Origin: GCA-2794515 sp033763335
GTDB lineage: Bacteria > Chloroflexota > Anaerolineae > Aggregatilineales > Phototrophicaceae
Assembly: GCA_033763335.1 (NCBI GenBank)
Contig: JANRKU010000020.1
Span: 1 to 32,265, forward strand
Direction: 5' to 3'
DNA length: 32,265 nucleotides
Position numbers and translations under genes: made by a program. The notes under the pieces were generated by a model. That model searched no databases. It was not told where the DNA came from and saw nothing but the letters and a program-made list of their open reading frames with translations. Below are positions 16,901 through 23,867 of this stretch, in pieces; position 1 is the stretch's first letter, and each line of letters begins with the position of its first letter.

Positions 16901-17672
16901 ACCGTTCTGTCGGTTCTTTTGCCATCGCCCTGCGGATGATAAAATCAAATTCTGCGGGTAAAGTAGGTCTGATAGATTGAGCAGAAGGAATGGGTGCTTG
17001 AATGTGTTTGAGGACGAGCGCCATCGGTGTTTCTGCGCTAAAGGGCATACTGCCTGTTGCCATTTGGAAGAGCATCACCCCTAGCGCATAAATATCGGCA
17101 CGTTCATCCACTTTTTGCCCCAAGCCCTGCTCAGGTGCCATATAACCGGGTGTGCCAACCGTTAGCCCTGTATGGGTGAGTCCCGTCATGTCGTTGCCCG
17201 ATTCGCTAAAGCGAGCGATGCCAAAATCGGTCAGATAGGCATTGCCTTCGGCATCAATCATGATGTTACTGGGCTTAATGTCGCGGTGGATAACCCCTTG
17301 CCGATGGGCATAGTCGAGTGCGCTACTAATTTGGCGCATCATATAGGCAATTTCGGGCAGTGGGAGCGCCCCTCTATCGAGGACATCTTTGAGCGTGCCA
17401 CTCTCCAAAAAGCGCATGACGATATACGGTGGATTACTTAGCCCGTCATAATCGTAAACGGGGATGATATAGGGATGTTCTAAACGGGCGACTAGACGCG
17501 CTTCTCGGATAAATCGCTCTAATGCCGATTTATCTGAGGCAATGTTGCTATGAATAACTTTGACTGCGACGGAACGGTCAGCATTGAGTTGCTTGGCGCG
17601 ATAAACCGTCGCCATGCCCCCCCGTCCAATTTCTTCTACTATTTCATATTGCCCGATGCGTTGACCAATCAT
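13911..17672 (-). CDS. receptor Ser/Thr protein kinase with SH3-like and three predicted jelly-roll sensor domains
   Basis: The protein has 1253 residues. The kinase domain (about 10-272) is intact: glycine loop GRGGMATVY, K38, HRDIKPSN (D131, N136), DFG (149-151) and APE (179-181). A Pro/Gly linker and one membrane segment (about 346-366) follow. Outside are a Ser/Thr/Asp-rich stretch, an SH3-like domain (about 459-516) and a Thr/Pro-rich linker of TPTDTPT-type repeats (531-607). Three successive beta-rich regions (about 653-843, 847-1013 and 1036-1248) each end in a phrase like 'IDNFTV', 'FDDFLV' or 'FDSFLA'. These resemble concanavalin/LamG-type jelly rolls that may bind wall glycans. Its targets are unknown. 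The ATG at 17672 has only a weak AGAGAG upstream. Confidence 0.9.
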   Translation of the reverse strand: MIGQRIGQYEIVEEIGRGGMATVYRAKQLNADRSVAVKVIHSNIASDKSALERFIREARLVARLEHPYIIPVYDYDGLSNPPYIVMRFLESGTLKDVLDRGALPLPEIAYMMRQISSALDYAHRQGVIHRDIKPSNIMIDAEGNAYLTDFGIARFSESGNDMTGLTHTGLTVGTPGYMAPEQGLGQKVDERADIYALGVMLFQMATGSMPFSAETPMALVLKHIQAPIPSAQSIRPTLPAEFDFIIRRAMAKEPTERYQSGRELSDAITQLVGMSSLTEQPTMLRTVALNIIDDLRKIREERGTSTNTPVLGGGGWVPTPPSISPYPPSGTPYPSSPMSTARRTPILLGGVVALVIVIGVVIALISSQGGNNDNTATPTNPSSIVILSTSTQAPSETSDTASNTPQDDGDASETPDGGAGIINASDTPQPTDTPTDADTNTPIGTNTNIPTPATPVVQARADLIVRLGPGSSYPSVNTIPNGMMLDIVGISEDGRWYQVLLPDGSDGWILSSRSFVAPMGNINDIQVVAAPTNTPTDTPTSTYTPTQTPTDTPTDRPTNTPTDTEPPSPTFTPSPSDTPTDIPTFTPSYTPTPSYTPSITPSPTSALDLTSTKIAENFFATQTEFASTRVAVVVSPTPTGIIPSVTLTPEPQGGLPYIADFESTNPIAEWDFDPATWQVVNEDGQKLLLGRGRVDSPMVVMGNGKPEWLAPEVSDFVISTDFNLEEGAGGLRIVFRYDEGGDYQALELFPGLVILRRNNLSEPNVLERDAEIIIRQTGNAPISNDTWHNVTIWADGRRIYVYIDGRLLMSAEDNNTPELGAGQILLQVNASNRSVRIDNFTVQQAEAFSSHFEGATLPSTWETDNSLKATIVTESGNNFVQVDNGVEIKPIMTPIQDFTLRARMWSTTGGYQLYLRESSAGSLLLKLDGGNLEITNLDANGSIVWTRRVDNFYTRNVWQMVEITLIGDKLKIILEGRIRFEDTLASTPPAGTIRFITGSNDYMRFDDFLVTQTAATANAEAQFAFALQAEVLERNFREFRSDIEDDFSTPLEARYWWEGGQDADGEYVQDSASPTNPTFMRITYLDRPTFRLVNDSQGVQMFGIGSDTRTYDDSTDLYVTVDVRIPDNQPGLASLGVRVNTTVTGQSLEGYFLDVRKNQDGTIDFIARYTTATEEIVYYEGDIPGAEGSQLPIWIPLKIIVHDDKIAFFVNNFFIAAQDNVTKFGGTVSLSVGEGTTADFDSFLARDTSPHGE

Positions 17673-17707
17673 GGCGGCGCTCTCTGTTTGTTTATAAATC
17701 CTTCCTC

Positions 17708-17716
17708 ATTGTAACA
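17708..17716 (-). promoter_or_regulatory. possible extended -10 promoter of the receptor kinase gene
   Basis: The minus strand reads TGTTACAAT, an extended -10 (TGT then TACAAT), about 36 bases ahead of the kinase start codon. The -35 match (TCATAA) is poor. The gap of 247 bases holds divergent promoters for the kinase and for the yceD-sigma operon. Confidence 0.4.
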
Positions 17717-17801
17717 TAACTATGTGTTTCTTATGAACTACCTTTTACCTATATCTTATCTTTGTTTTTGGTTGATTTTTGGTTTTGGTGGCTCAATTTG
17801 C

Positions 17802-17831
17802 TTGACATCCTCTTAAAAAACTCCCTATAAT
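17802..17831 (+). promoter_or_regulatory. consensus sigma-70-type promoter of the yceD-sigma factor operon
   Basis: TTGACA (17802-17807) and TATAAT (17826-17831) both match consensus and are separated by 18 bases. Transcription would start near 17838, giving a leader of about 80 bases. Confidence 0.8.
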
Positions 17832-17873
17832 CCGAATGTAACATAAAATTTTGTTATGTTTTCGCTGGCGACT

Positions 17874-17882
17874 TGTTATAAT
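17874..17882 (+). promoter_or_regulatory. second possible promoter (extended -10)
   Basis: TGTTATAAT at 17874-17882 is an extended -10 identical to the one ahead of the sdh operon. It would give a leader of about 30 bases. No convincing -35 accompanies it, so it is secondary to the consensus promoter upstream. Confidence 0.4.
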
Positions 17883-17919
17883 TGAAATCCATTATCCATC
17901 TGCTTTGAAGGTAGTCATC

Positions 17920-18420
17920 ATGAATAAGCGTGTTCTTAAAATTAATGTCGGATTTTTGCTCAATGCACCTTCTAGCACAATCAACGACTCCACCCTCGAT
18001 TTCCCAGATGTGCAAATCTCCGATGAGATAACCCTCAATTATATTCGTGGGGATTTGCGGATGAGCCGTACCAAAGAGGGCATATTGGTTCAATCACAAG
18101 TCGAAACAGCCTTTAATGATGAGTGTTTTCGTTGCCTAGACCCCATTGAACATACAAGTCACTTTGAACTCGAAGAACTGTATGCGTTTAATACGCCTAC
18201 AGAGACCGAATTTCGGATTGATGAAGATGGTGTACTCGATTTTGGTGCATTATTACGCGCCGAGACGCTCATCGAAAAATCTCATCGTGCATTATGTAAG
18301 CCAGATTGCAAAGGCTTATGCCCAGAATGTGGTACGAACTGGAATCATGCCACTTGCACCTGTGCTGATGATGCGATAGACCCGCGTTTTGCGATACTCA
18401 AGACCTTATTGGAGAAATAA
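17920..18420 (+). CDS. yceD: YceD/DUF177 family protein
   Basis: The ATG at 17920 has GAAGG eight bases upstream, so I prefer it to the longer frame from 17851. The protein has 166 residues. A CxxC pair (C69, C72) and the C-terminal CKPDCKGLCPECGTNWNHATCTC-like segment (C126, C130, C134, C137, C146, C148) are diagnostic of the family and probably bind metal. YceD/DUF177 is linked in other bacteria and plants to 23S rRNA accumulation and ribosome assembly, and its gene usually precedes rpmF (ribosomal protein L32). Here no rpmF follows; instead a sigma factor gene starts 34 bases downstream in the same operon. The unusual partner suggests co-control of ribosome production and transcription. 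Confidence 0.85.
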   Translation: MNKRVLKINVGFLLNAPSSTINDSTLDFPDVQISDEITLNYIRGDLRMSRTKEGILVQSQVETAFNDECFRCLDPIEHTSHFELEELYAFNTPTETEFRIDEDGVLDFGALLRAETLIEKSHRALCKPDCKGLCPECGTNWNHATCTCADDAIDPRFAILKTLLEK

Positions 18421-18454
18421 TGTGTGATTAGATAAGAAGGAAATCGGGGGAAGT

Positions 18455-19552
18455 ATGGTTAACCGATATGAAGATGATTTTCACGATGGGTTCGATATTG
18501 AAGTAGACGATTCGTTTTATGAGGATGACCTCACAGAGGACTTTTTTGAGGAGGATGAATTTCTCCTTGAAGATGAATTCGTTGGGGGCGAAATTGACGA
18601 CGAAGATGCGTTTGAAGATGACTTTGATGAAGAATATGAGGTGGCATTGCTGGCTTCTAGCGATACCATCGGCTTATATCTCAAAGAGATGGGGCGCGTG
18701 CCACTATTGAGCAACGATGAAGAATCGGAACTCGCCAAACGTCTTGAAGCAGGTATTTCTGCCAGCAAAAAATATTGGAAAGACCCCAACCATCCCCGCG
18801 CAGGTGATTGGTATGCCCTCATGCAACAAGGCACAGATGCCCGTGACCACATCATCCGCGCTAATACGCGCCTTGTGGTGAGCATTGCCAAAAAATATAT
18901 GAATCGGGGCGTGCCATTCTTAGACCTCATCCAAGAAGGCAATTTAGGGCTGATGAAAGCCGTCGAAAAATTTGATTATCGGCGTGGATTCCGCTTTAGC
19001 ACTTATGCGACATGGTGGATTCGCCAGACCATCACCCGCGCCATCGCTGACCAAGGGCGTACCATCCGCGTGCCTGTGCATATGTCCGATAGGATTCGGC
19101 GCTTGTATCGGGTTGTGCGCGACCTCGAACAGCAAAACGGACGCAAGCCCGATGTCCACGAAATCGCCCGCGAAATGAATATGGATTCGCGCAAAGTTCA
19201 ATGGATGCTCCGCGTGAGTTGGCAACCTCTTAGCCTCGAACAGCCTGTGGGCGAAGATGAAGATAGTGAACTCGGCAATTTTATCGAAAATGACAGTATT
19301 CCCACCCCCGCACAAAGCACTCATGATAAATTGTTACACGAAAAAATCGAAGAATTGCTCGGCACGCTAACCCCGCGTGAAGCCCGTATTTTGCGCCTGC
19401 GCTTTGGTCTGCAAAATGGTAGAAGTTATACACTCGAAGAAGTTGGCGAAAAATTTGGACTCACCCGTGAGCGCATCCGCCAAATCGAAGGCAAGGCATT
19501 ACGGCGCTTGCGTCATCCACGCCGTAGCCGTCACTTGCGTGATTATCTGTAA
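18455..19552 (+). CDS. RpoD/SigA-family sigma factor with hyperacidic N-terminus
   Basis: The protein has 365 residues. Residues 1-62 hold 32 Asp/Glu and almost no basic residues. Region 1.2 begins at DTIGLYLKEMGRVPLL (about 70-85). Region 2 includes FLDLIQEGNLGLMKAVEKFDY and FSTYATWWIRQTITRAIADQGRTIRVPVH (about 155-209), which melts and binds the -10. Region 3 follows (about 213-255). Region 4 has LTPREARILRLRFG and the helix-turn-helix LEEVGEKFGLTRERIRQIEGKALRRLR (about 305-353), which binds the -35. Regions 2.3-2.4 and 4.2 look like a group 1 or group 2 sigma; which cannot be settled here. GGGGGAAG lies just ahead of the ATG. It is second in the operon with yceD. Confidence 0.95.
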   Translation: MVNRYEDDFHDGFDIEVDDSFYEDDLTEDFFEEDEFLLEDEFVGGEIDDEDAFEDDFDEEYEVALLASSDTIGLYLKEMGRVPLLSNDEESELAKRLEAGISASKKYWKDPNHPRAGDWYALMQQGTDARDHIIRANTRLVVSIAKKYMNRGVPFLDLIQEGNLGLMKAVEKFDYRRGFRFSTYATWWIRQTITRAIADQGRTIRVPVHMSDRIRRLYRVVRDLEQQNGRKPDVHEIAREMNMDSRKVQWMLRVSWQPLSLEQPVGEDEDSELGNFIENDSIPTPAQSTHDKLLHEKIEELLGTLTPREARILRLRFGLQNGRSYTLEEVGEKFGLTRERIRQIEGKALRRLRHPRRSRHLRDYL

Positions 19553-19572
19553 ATTTTCATTTTTGGTCTTTA

Positions 19573-19610
19573 TAAAAACACCCACTCACTTATCGAGCGG
19601 GTGTTTTTAT
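19573..19610. terminator. bidirectional terminator between the sigma factor and DUF4058 genes
   Basis: AAAAACACCC and GGGTGTTTTT frame an inner CTC/GAG pairing around a small loop. A tract of A lies on the left and T on the right, so it can end transcription from both converging genes. The TAA stop of the minus-strand DUF4058 gene (19607-19609) lies within the tract. Confidence 0.85.
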
Positions 19611-20560
19611 TTGCCTGTTTCCCACAATGCTTGTGCGTCTTTAAGCGGTAACGCTATCAAAGGCTGTGGCGGAAAAATAATGTTTTGGCGAATGTCGCAT
19701 AAGCGGGTCAAAATACGCGCTTGGTCATCTGGGCTATAGCGGGTCATATCAACGGGCAATGTTGTATAATCCACCGAATCGCCATATAACCCATCTTCAT
19801 AGGTTTTTTGATACGCTTCGTCAAAATTGAAATGCAGGCTATCGCCACGATTAAGCGGAATTGTGATGGATGGGATGGGGCTATCCACATCAAATTCGCT
19901 GATTTTTGCCATGCCATCTTCTAGGTTAGGGCGTGTATCCATCACCACAATCCGATAGGGATGCCCCACAAAATCATCTGCCATGCCCTTGCGCGTTAAG
20001 CGATAGGGCGGGATGGTATCAAATGTTGGTGGGGTGTGGTGCAAATAATCCAATTCGATGAATACCAAGCCTTTTTTGAGCAATTCGAGCCGTTTTGCCC
20101 GATAATAAGACGCATCTTGACCAGTCGGCTTGTTGGATGGGGATAAAAATTCCAGCCAGCCGACTAATTCGCCAAGTGCATCAGGTTGTTGCCGATAGGT
20201 ATAAATTCCGACTGCACGCGGTTGCGCGATTTCATCGTCACCCAAATGCAATAATTCCAACACAGGCATGAGGCGTTCAGTGGATGACCCAGAAATGCGT
20301 GTTGGGGATGACGGGGCTTGTGATAGGTCATATAAACTCACATCCGATTCGGGCGTGCCGATAAGGGTAGAATCCCGCCGAATTTGGAGCGATTGCTCAA
20401 CGTTTGCGGTGTATCCCAACGGGTGCAGGCTCTTGCGGAATAATTTCATGAGGTCGGTGATATGAATCGTATGAAAACTATGCCAGCCACCCCCGATGAG
20501 ATGGCTGTTGAGGATAGGATTTATCCCGCGAAATAAATTTTGAGGATGACGTAATGGCAT
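19607..20560 (-). CDS. DUF4058 family protein
   Basis: The protein has 317 residues, slightly longer than typical relatives. Family features I recognise are 'INPILN...WHSFHTIHI' near the N-terminus (13-35), PESDVSLYD (70-78), 'GWLEFLSPSNKPTGQ' (134-148), a tyrosine/lysine stretch 'YYRAKRLELLKKGLVFIELDYL' (152-173), a phrase near the end of the domain about prices of IPL in 'ITIPLNRGD' and a C-terminal 'DGLYGDSVDYTTLPV'. DUF4058 has no established function. The D...E-(F/L)-L-S-P-x-N-K arrangement resembles Uma2/PD-(D/E)XK nuclease-like folds, which is inference only. It starts about ten bases after the VanW gene ends on the same strand, so the two are probably co-transcribed. Confidence 0.8.
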   Translation of the reverse strand: MPLRHPQNLFRGINPILNSHLIGGGWHSFHTIHITDLMKLFRKSLHPLGYTANVEQSLQIRRDSTLIGTPESDVSLYDLSQAPSSPTRISGSSTERLMPVLELLHLGDDEIAQPRAVGIYTYRQQPDALGELVGWLEFLSPSNKPTGQDASYYRAKRLELLKKGLVFIELDYLHHTPPTFDTIPPYRLTRKGMADDFVGHPYRIVVMDTRPNLEDGMAKISEFDVDSPIPSITIPLNRGDSLHFNFDEAYQKTYEDGLYGDSVDYTTLPVDMTRYSPDDQARILTRLCDIRQNIIFPPQPLIALPLKDAQALWETGK

Positions 20561-20570
20561 AAAAGCCTCT

Positions 20571-22451
20571 TTATGGCGTATTCAAGCGTGAATCACCCGG
20601 TGCCACCTGATAAATCGCGCCCCATGCTTCGTAGTGGGTGAATACGCGGTCTGTCCGCACCACATTTCCTTGCAAATCTTTGATGAGGCGCACTGTGGTT
20701 ACATCAGCACCACCGACTGCCCAATCTACCTGAACAATTTGACCGGGTTGTAGGTCATAATTTACCTCATAACGGGCGGGGAGAGGTGCTGTCTCATTTT
20801 GGATGGTGGGGGGCAAAATTTCGACAATGCGCCCCGGATTGGTGCTATAGAGGCGGAATTGTATTTCGTTGCGGTCTGGAAACACCTCTGCCTCAATCAG
20901 CATGTGATAGGGGGTGTCATTCACAAATCTAAAATTTTGGTCGGGTGTCCAAATGGCGGCATCAAGACCGGGTGGCGAATTGAGTTCATAAAATCCCACA
21001 CGGTAAGCATGACCACTCCGCTCATTAATCCAATAGCCACCATTGATGGCGGCGCGAAAAAGGGTTGTACTCACTTGGCATATCCCGCCACCAATGCCGT
21101 TGATGGTGCGCTCACCAGAAATAACCTTGCTCTCCACAAAGCCTGCTTCCAGTGATACATCGCCTAAAATGGCGTTAAAACTGAGTTCTTCGTCTGGCGC
21201 GAGGATAATGCCATCATATAGCGATGCGCCAAGTGTGATATTATGCACCCGATTTGCCCCCGACCCCGTGAAAAGGGTGGTGGCTTCACCGACCATCTGC
21301 GTAATACCCAATTCCTGCGCGGTGATATTATCGTGATAACGAGCGAGGGTCAGGTCAAAGACCATTGGCACAACCCGATTATCTCGGCTAAAAACGGCTT
21401 GTTCCAACGCGGATAGGGTGGCTTCGACATTGAGGGTGCGCCCAGAAATAGATGGTCTGATGACCACCAATGCCCCTGTCGCATCATCAAAATGAAAACG
21501 CCCATCTTTTGGCAACCCAATGAGTCCGGGGGCGAGTGTTTCTAGTGATTGGGCGAAAGCACTCATATCTATTTTGGGGATATAGGTGAATGTACCATCC
21601 CCGTTATCCACCAATTCCAGCGTCACAAGGGCGGCGAGTTGGTCGGTGCTAATCGTCCACGGACCCAACGGCTCACCATTGATGCCTTGTGCCGTTAATT
21701 GAATAGGGGCAGAAAATACGGCTTCCAATTGCTGGGCAATTTGGCTCACATCGGCTAAAGCGGGTAGTGTCTCTTGTACGACCAGTTGCAATTCTGCCCC
21801 ACCATATAAATTTTGGAGATACGGTGATAGTTGCGCGAGGGTCATATCAACATCCATCGTGCGCCCTGTTTGGGCGGGTGCGGTGATGAGTTGTGTGCCT
21901 TGCAATTCTAAATGGGCGTTTTGGGCGGGACGGTTAACCTGTTGCGCGATTTGCATCAATTGTTGATGGGCGATATTGGGGTCATAGCGCAAAATTGGGG
22001 CGATAGATTTTCCCCCAAACCATGCAGAGGCTTGGTCAACCAATGCGCGAAATGCCGATGGATTATTATTCACCGCGAGGGCTTGATTCACCGTTTCTTC
22101 GGCATCAAACGACACCCCCAATTCCCCCGCCGTAAATTGCCAAATTTGGTCAGCATGGCGGAAGGTAAAAACGGTGTTATCGGCATAGGTGAACCATTGG
22201 GAGAGGGCAGTGATGGCTTGTGAGCGCGTCATACCCCCCAAATCTACCCCATTCACATAAACGCCCGGAGTGATGCGGTCATTGTATGCCAGCCGAAAAC
22301 CTGCCAGCGCAATAATGAGCAATAAGACCAGCAATACCCCACCTGTTACCATGAGGATGGGCAGGCGAATCCACCACGGACTCATCGTATTTTGGTCGGG
22401 CTGAGGCTGTGGATAGGAAATAAAGCGTTCTTGTGATTGATATGTAGACAT
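20571..22451 (-). CDS. VanW-family cell-surface protein with peptidoglycan-binding-like repeats
   Basis: The protein has 626 residues. A short cytoplasmic Gln/Pro-rich tail precedes one membrane segment (about 29-53), so most of it lies outside. Starting at about 61, 'PGVYVNGVDLGGMTRSQAI' is typical of the PG_binding_4 domain, and a second similar region lies at about 215-330. The VanW domain spans about 394-525 with SFNAILGD, GGGICQVSTTLFRAA and GHAYRVGFY. A beta-rich G5-like tail follows. VanW was named for a vancomycin-resistance cluster, but most family members have no link to resistance and probably act on or bind the cell wall. The start lies nine bases after the upstream small gene, with a weak AAGGG site. 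DUF4058 follows. Confidence 0.88.
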   Translation of the reverse strand: MSTYQSQERFISYPQPQPDQNTMSPWWIRLPILMVTGGVLLVLLLIIALAGFRLAYNDRITPGVYVNGVDLGGMTRSQAITALSQWFTYADNTVFTFRHADQIWQFTAGELGVSFDAEETVNQALAVNNNPSAFRALVDQASAWFGGKSIAPILRYDPNIAHQQLMQIAQQVNRPAQNAHLELQGTQLITAPAQTGRTMDVDMTLAQLSPYLQNLYGGAELQLVVQETLPALADVSQIAQQLEAVFSAPIQLTAQGINGEPLGPWTISTDQLAALVTLELVDNGDGTFTYIPKIDMSAFAQSLETLAPGLIGLPKDGRFHFDDATGALVVIRPSISGRTLNVEATLSALEQAVFSRDNRVVPMVFDLTLARYHDNITAQELGITQMVGEATTLFTGSGANRVHNITLGASLYDGIILAPDEELSFNAILGDVSLEAGFVESKVISGERTINGIGGGICQVSTTLFRAAINGGYWINERSGHAYRVGFYELNSPPGLDAAIWTPDQNFRFVNDTPYHMLIEAEVFPDRNEIQFRLYSTNPGRIVEILPPTIQNETAPLPARYEVNYDLQPGQIVQVDWAVGGADVTTVRLIKDLQGNVVRTDRVFTHYEAWGAIYQVAPGDSRLNTP

Positions 22452-22460
22452 AATGGCGGG

Positions 22461-22742
22461 TTATTGCCCTTTCTCGTATTGCTCCACAAGGGCTTCTGCT
22501 TTTTTATATTCATCAGACCCTTCTGGGGCAGTATCTAACACCTTACAGGCTTCTAAATATTGCTCCATCGTCACGGTTGCCGTACCAGAAGATTTTGCCG
22601 CTTCTAGGCGGTCTGCTTCGAGTTTCATTTTTTCTTCATCGGTCATCTCACCATCGGCGGTGATGGCTTTGGTGATGTCCTCATCACTTAATTTTTTTTG
22701 TGTATCAAGCAGGGCTTTCAATTTATCGTATGTAGCAGACAT
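22461..22742 (-). CDS. small charged helical protein of unknown function
   Basis: This acidic protein has 93 residues with no signal peptide or membrane segment. It is predicted all-helical with 'KLSDEDITKAITADGEMTDEEKMKLEADRLEAAK' split over residues 17-50 and a C-terminal 'EYKKAEALVEQYEKGQ'. I do not recognise a family. AAGGAG lies at about eight bases from the ATG, a strong site. It ends nine bases ahead of the VanW gene, so it is first in the small operon small protein, VanW, DUF4058. A cytoplasmic partner of the VanW protein is possible but untested. Confidence 0.65.
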   Translation of the reverse strand: MSATYDKLKALLDTQKKLSDEDITKAITADGEMTDEEKMKLEADRLEAAKSSGTATVTMEQYLEACKVLDTAPEGSDEYKKAEALVEQYEKGQ

Positions 22743-22873
22743 CCATCACTCCTTAACTGTGGAAGAAGCACCATTCTATAGGGGATTATAGCATAAATGA
22801 CTTTTTGGCAAATATACGGTTATGTGGCGGTGTAGTAAATAGTTTTTTGACGTTTATTGAATGATGATTTGCT

Positions 22874-22944
22874 GACGCGATGTATCGCGTCCCTACCATC
22901 CAAAACACAGTTATGAGGCTGTAGGGACGGCATATATGCCGTCC
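22874..22944. repeat. double palindrome with outer inverted CCCTAC/GTAGGG
   Basis: GACGCGAT-GT-ATCGCGTC (22874-22891) is followed by CCCTAC. After a 24-base spacer comes GTAGGG, running into the perfect palindrome GGACGGCATATATGCCGTCC (22925-22944). The CCCTAC and GTAGGG parts are inverted relative to each other. It lies in the 209-base gap between the small helical-protein gene and the lipoprotein gene, which otherwise shows nothing I can name. Confidence 0.8.
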
Positions 22945-22951
22945 AAAATGG

Positions 22952-23632
22952 TTACGATGCCTCGTCATGACGCGGAAAAATCAGGGGGTTGGGGAGTATT
23001 TCCTCCAGCGTTTTGCCCGATAGGGTCTTGTCATTGATGTGCAGGTTATCTAGCAAGACGGGCAAATGTTCGCGGATGCGTGTTTCATCTTGTGCAGGTG
23101 CGCTCACACTCACTGTGACCAATTTGTTACTCAGTGGGTCTAAAATGCCGATGACGATGGTCAAATTGCCTTCGCCGTTGTCCATCAGATAATAGGCACA
23201 ATCCAAATTATCCCAGATAAAGGGTAATGGACGGCTCACGGTGGCATCGCCCACATAATCGGGATGCGCCAATATTTCTGTGAGGATGCTGAGGGCGCGA
23301 TTTGATTCCTCAGAAATAGGTAATGTAACCCCATCAAGAGGCGGGACGAATAGGTGAATGAGGATTCCCCCTAATTGTCCTTCTGTCGCCACAGAACCGA
23401 GTTGTTCTGCCAATACAATGCCATATTCAGTCGTATAAGATTCCCATTTTTGTGGGTGTGGTAGCGCAAGATGAATACCGCCAATCGAAAAATCAACCGT
23501 TGGTACAGTGATTTCTGCGACTGTTGTGGCAATATCCGTCAGTGTAACACGCAATGCCGCATCTTCTTGTGGCGACACATCACAGCCGACCAATACCATC
23601 ATCATTATGCCGATAATGATCATTATTTTCAT
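22952..23632 (-). CDS. predicted lipoprotein of unknown function
   Basis: I prefer the ATG at 23632 because it gives a clean signal peptide (KIMIIIGIMMMVLVGC); an in-frame GTG at 23647 is also possible, and neither has a clear ribosome binding site. The lipobox is L-V-G-C. The mature protein has about 210 residues. It has 'GIHLALPHPQKWESYTTEYGIVLAEQ' early, a pattern seen in small surface lipoproteins where it precedes a beta fold, then 'RALSILTEILAHPDYVGDATVS' and 'GNLTIVIGILDPLSNKLVTVSVSAPA'. I do not recognise a named family. It should be anchored on the outer face of the membrane. No same-strand neighbour is closely spaced. Confidence 0.7.
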   Translation of the reverse strand: MKIMIIIGIMMMVLVGCDVSPQEDAALRVTLTDIATTVAEITVPTVDFSIGGIHLALPHPQKWESYTTEYGIVLAEQLGSVATEGQLGGILIHLFVPPLDGVTLPISEESNRALSILTEILAHPDYVGDATVSRPLPFIWDNLDCAYYLMDNGEGNLTIVIGILDPLSNKLVTVSVSAPAQDETRIREHLPVLLDNLHINDKTLSGKTLEEILPNPLIFPRHDEAS

Positions 23633-23867
23633 CAGACAAATAACCACTCAAACTCATTAATAAACAGAATATTCCATAGGGTGATTATATAACCCCTCGT
23701 ATGGCTAACATTTCTCACATGGTAGCATAGATTTTATACACGGGGTAGTTTTTCTAATCGTTTATGAATCCAAGACTTATTATTTCATCAAACAAGTTGC
23801 CAAAAAGCATATTTTAGCGCATGATTAGGGGTAAATATTGTGTTTTACATAGAAAGGAATGGGCAAT

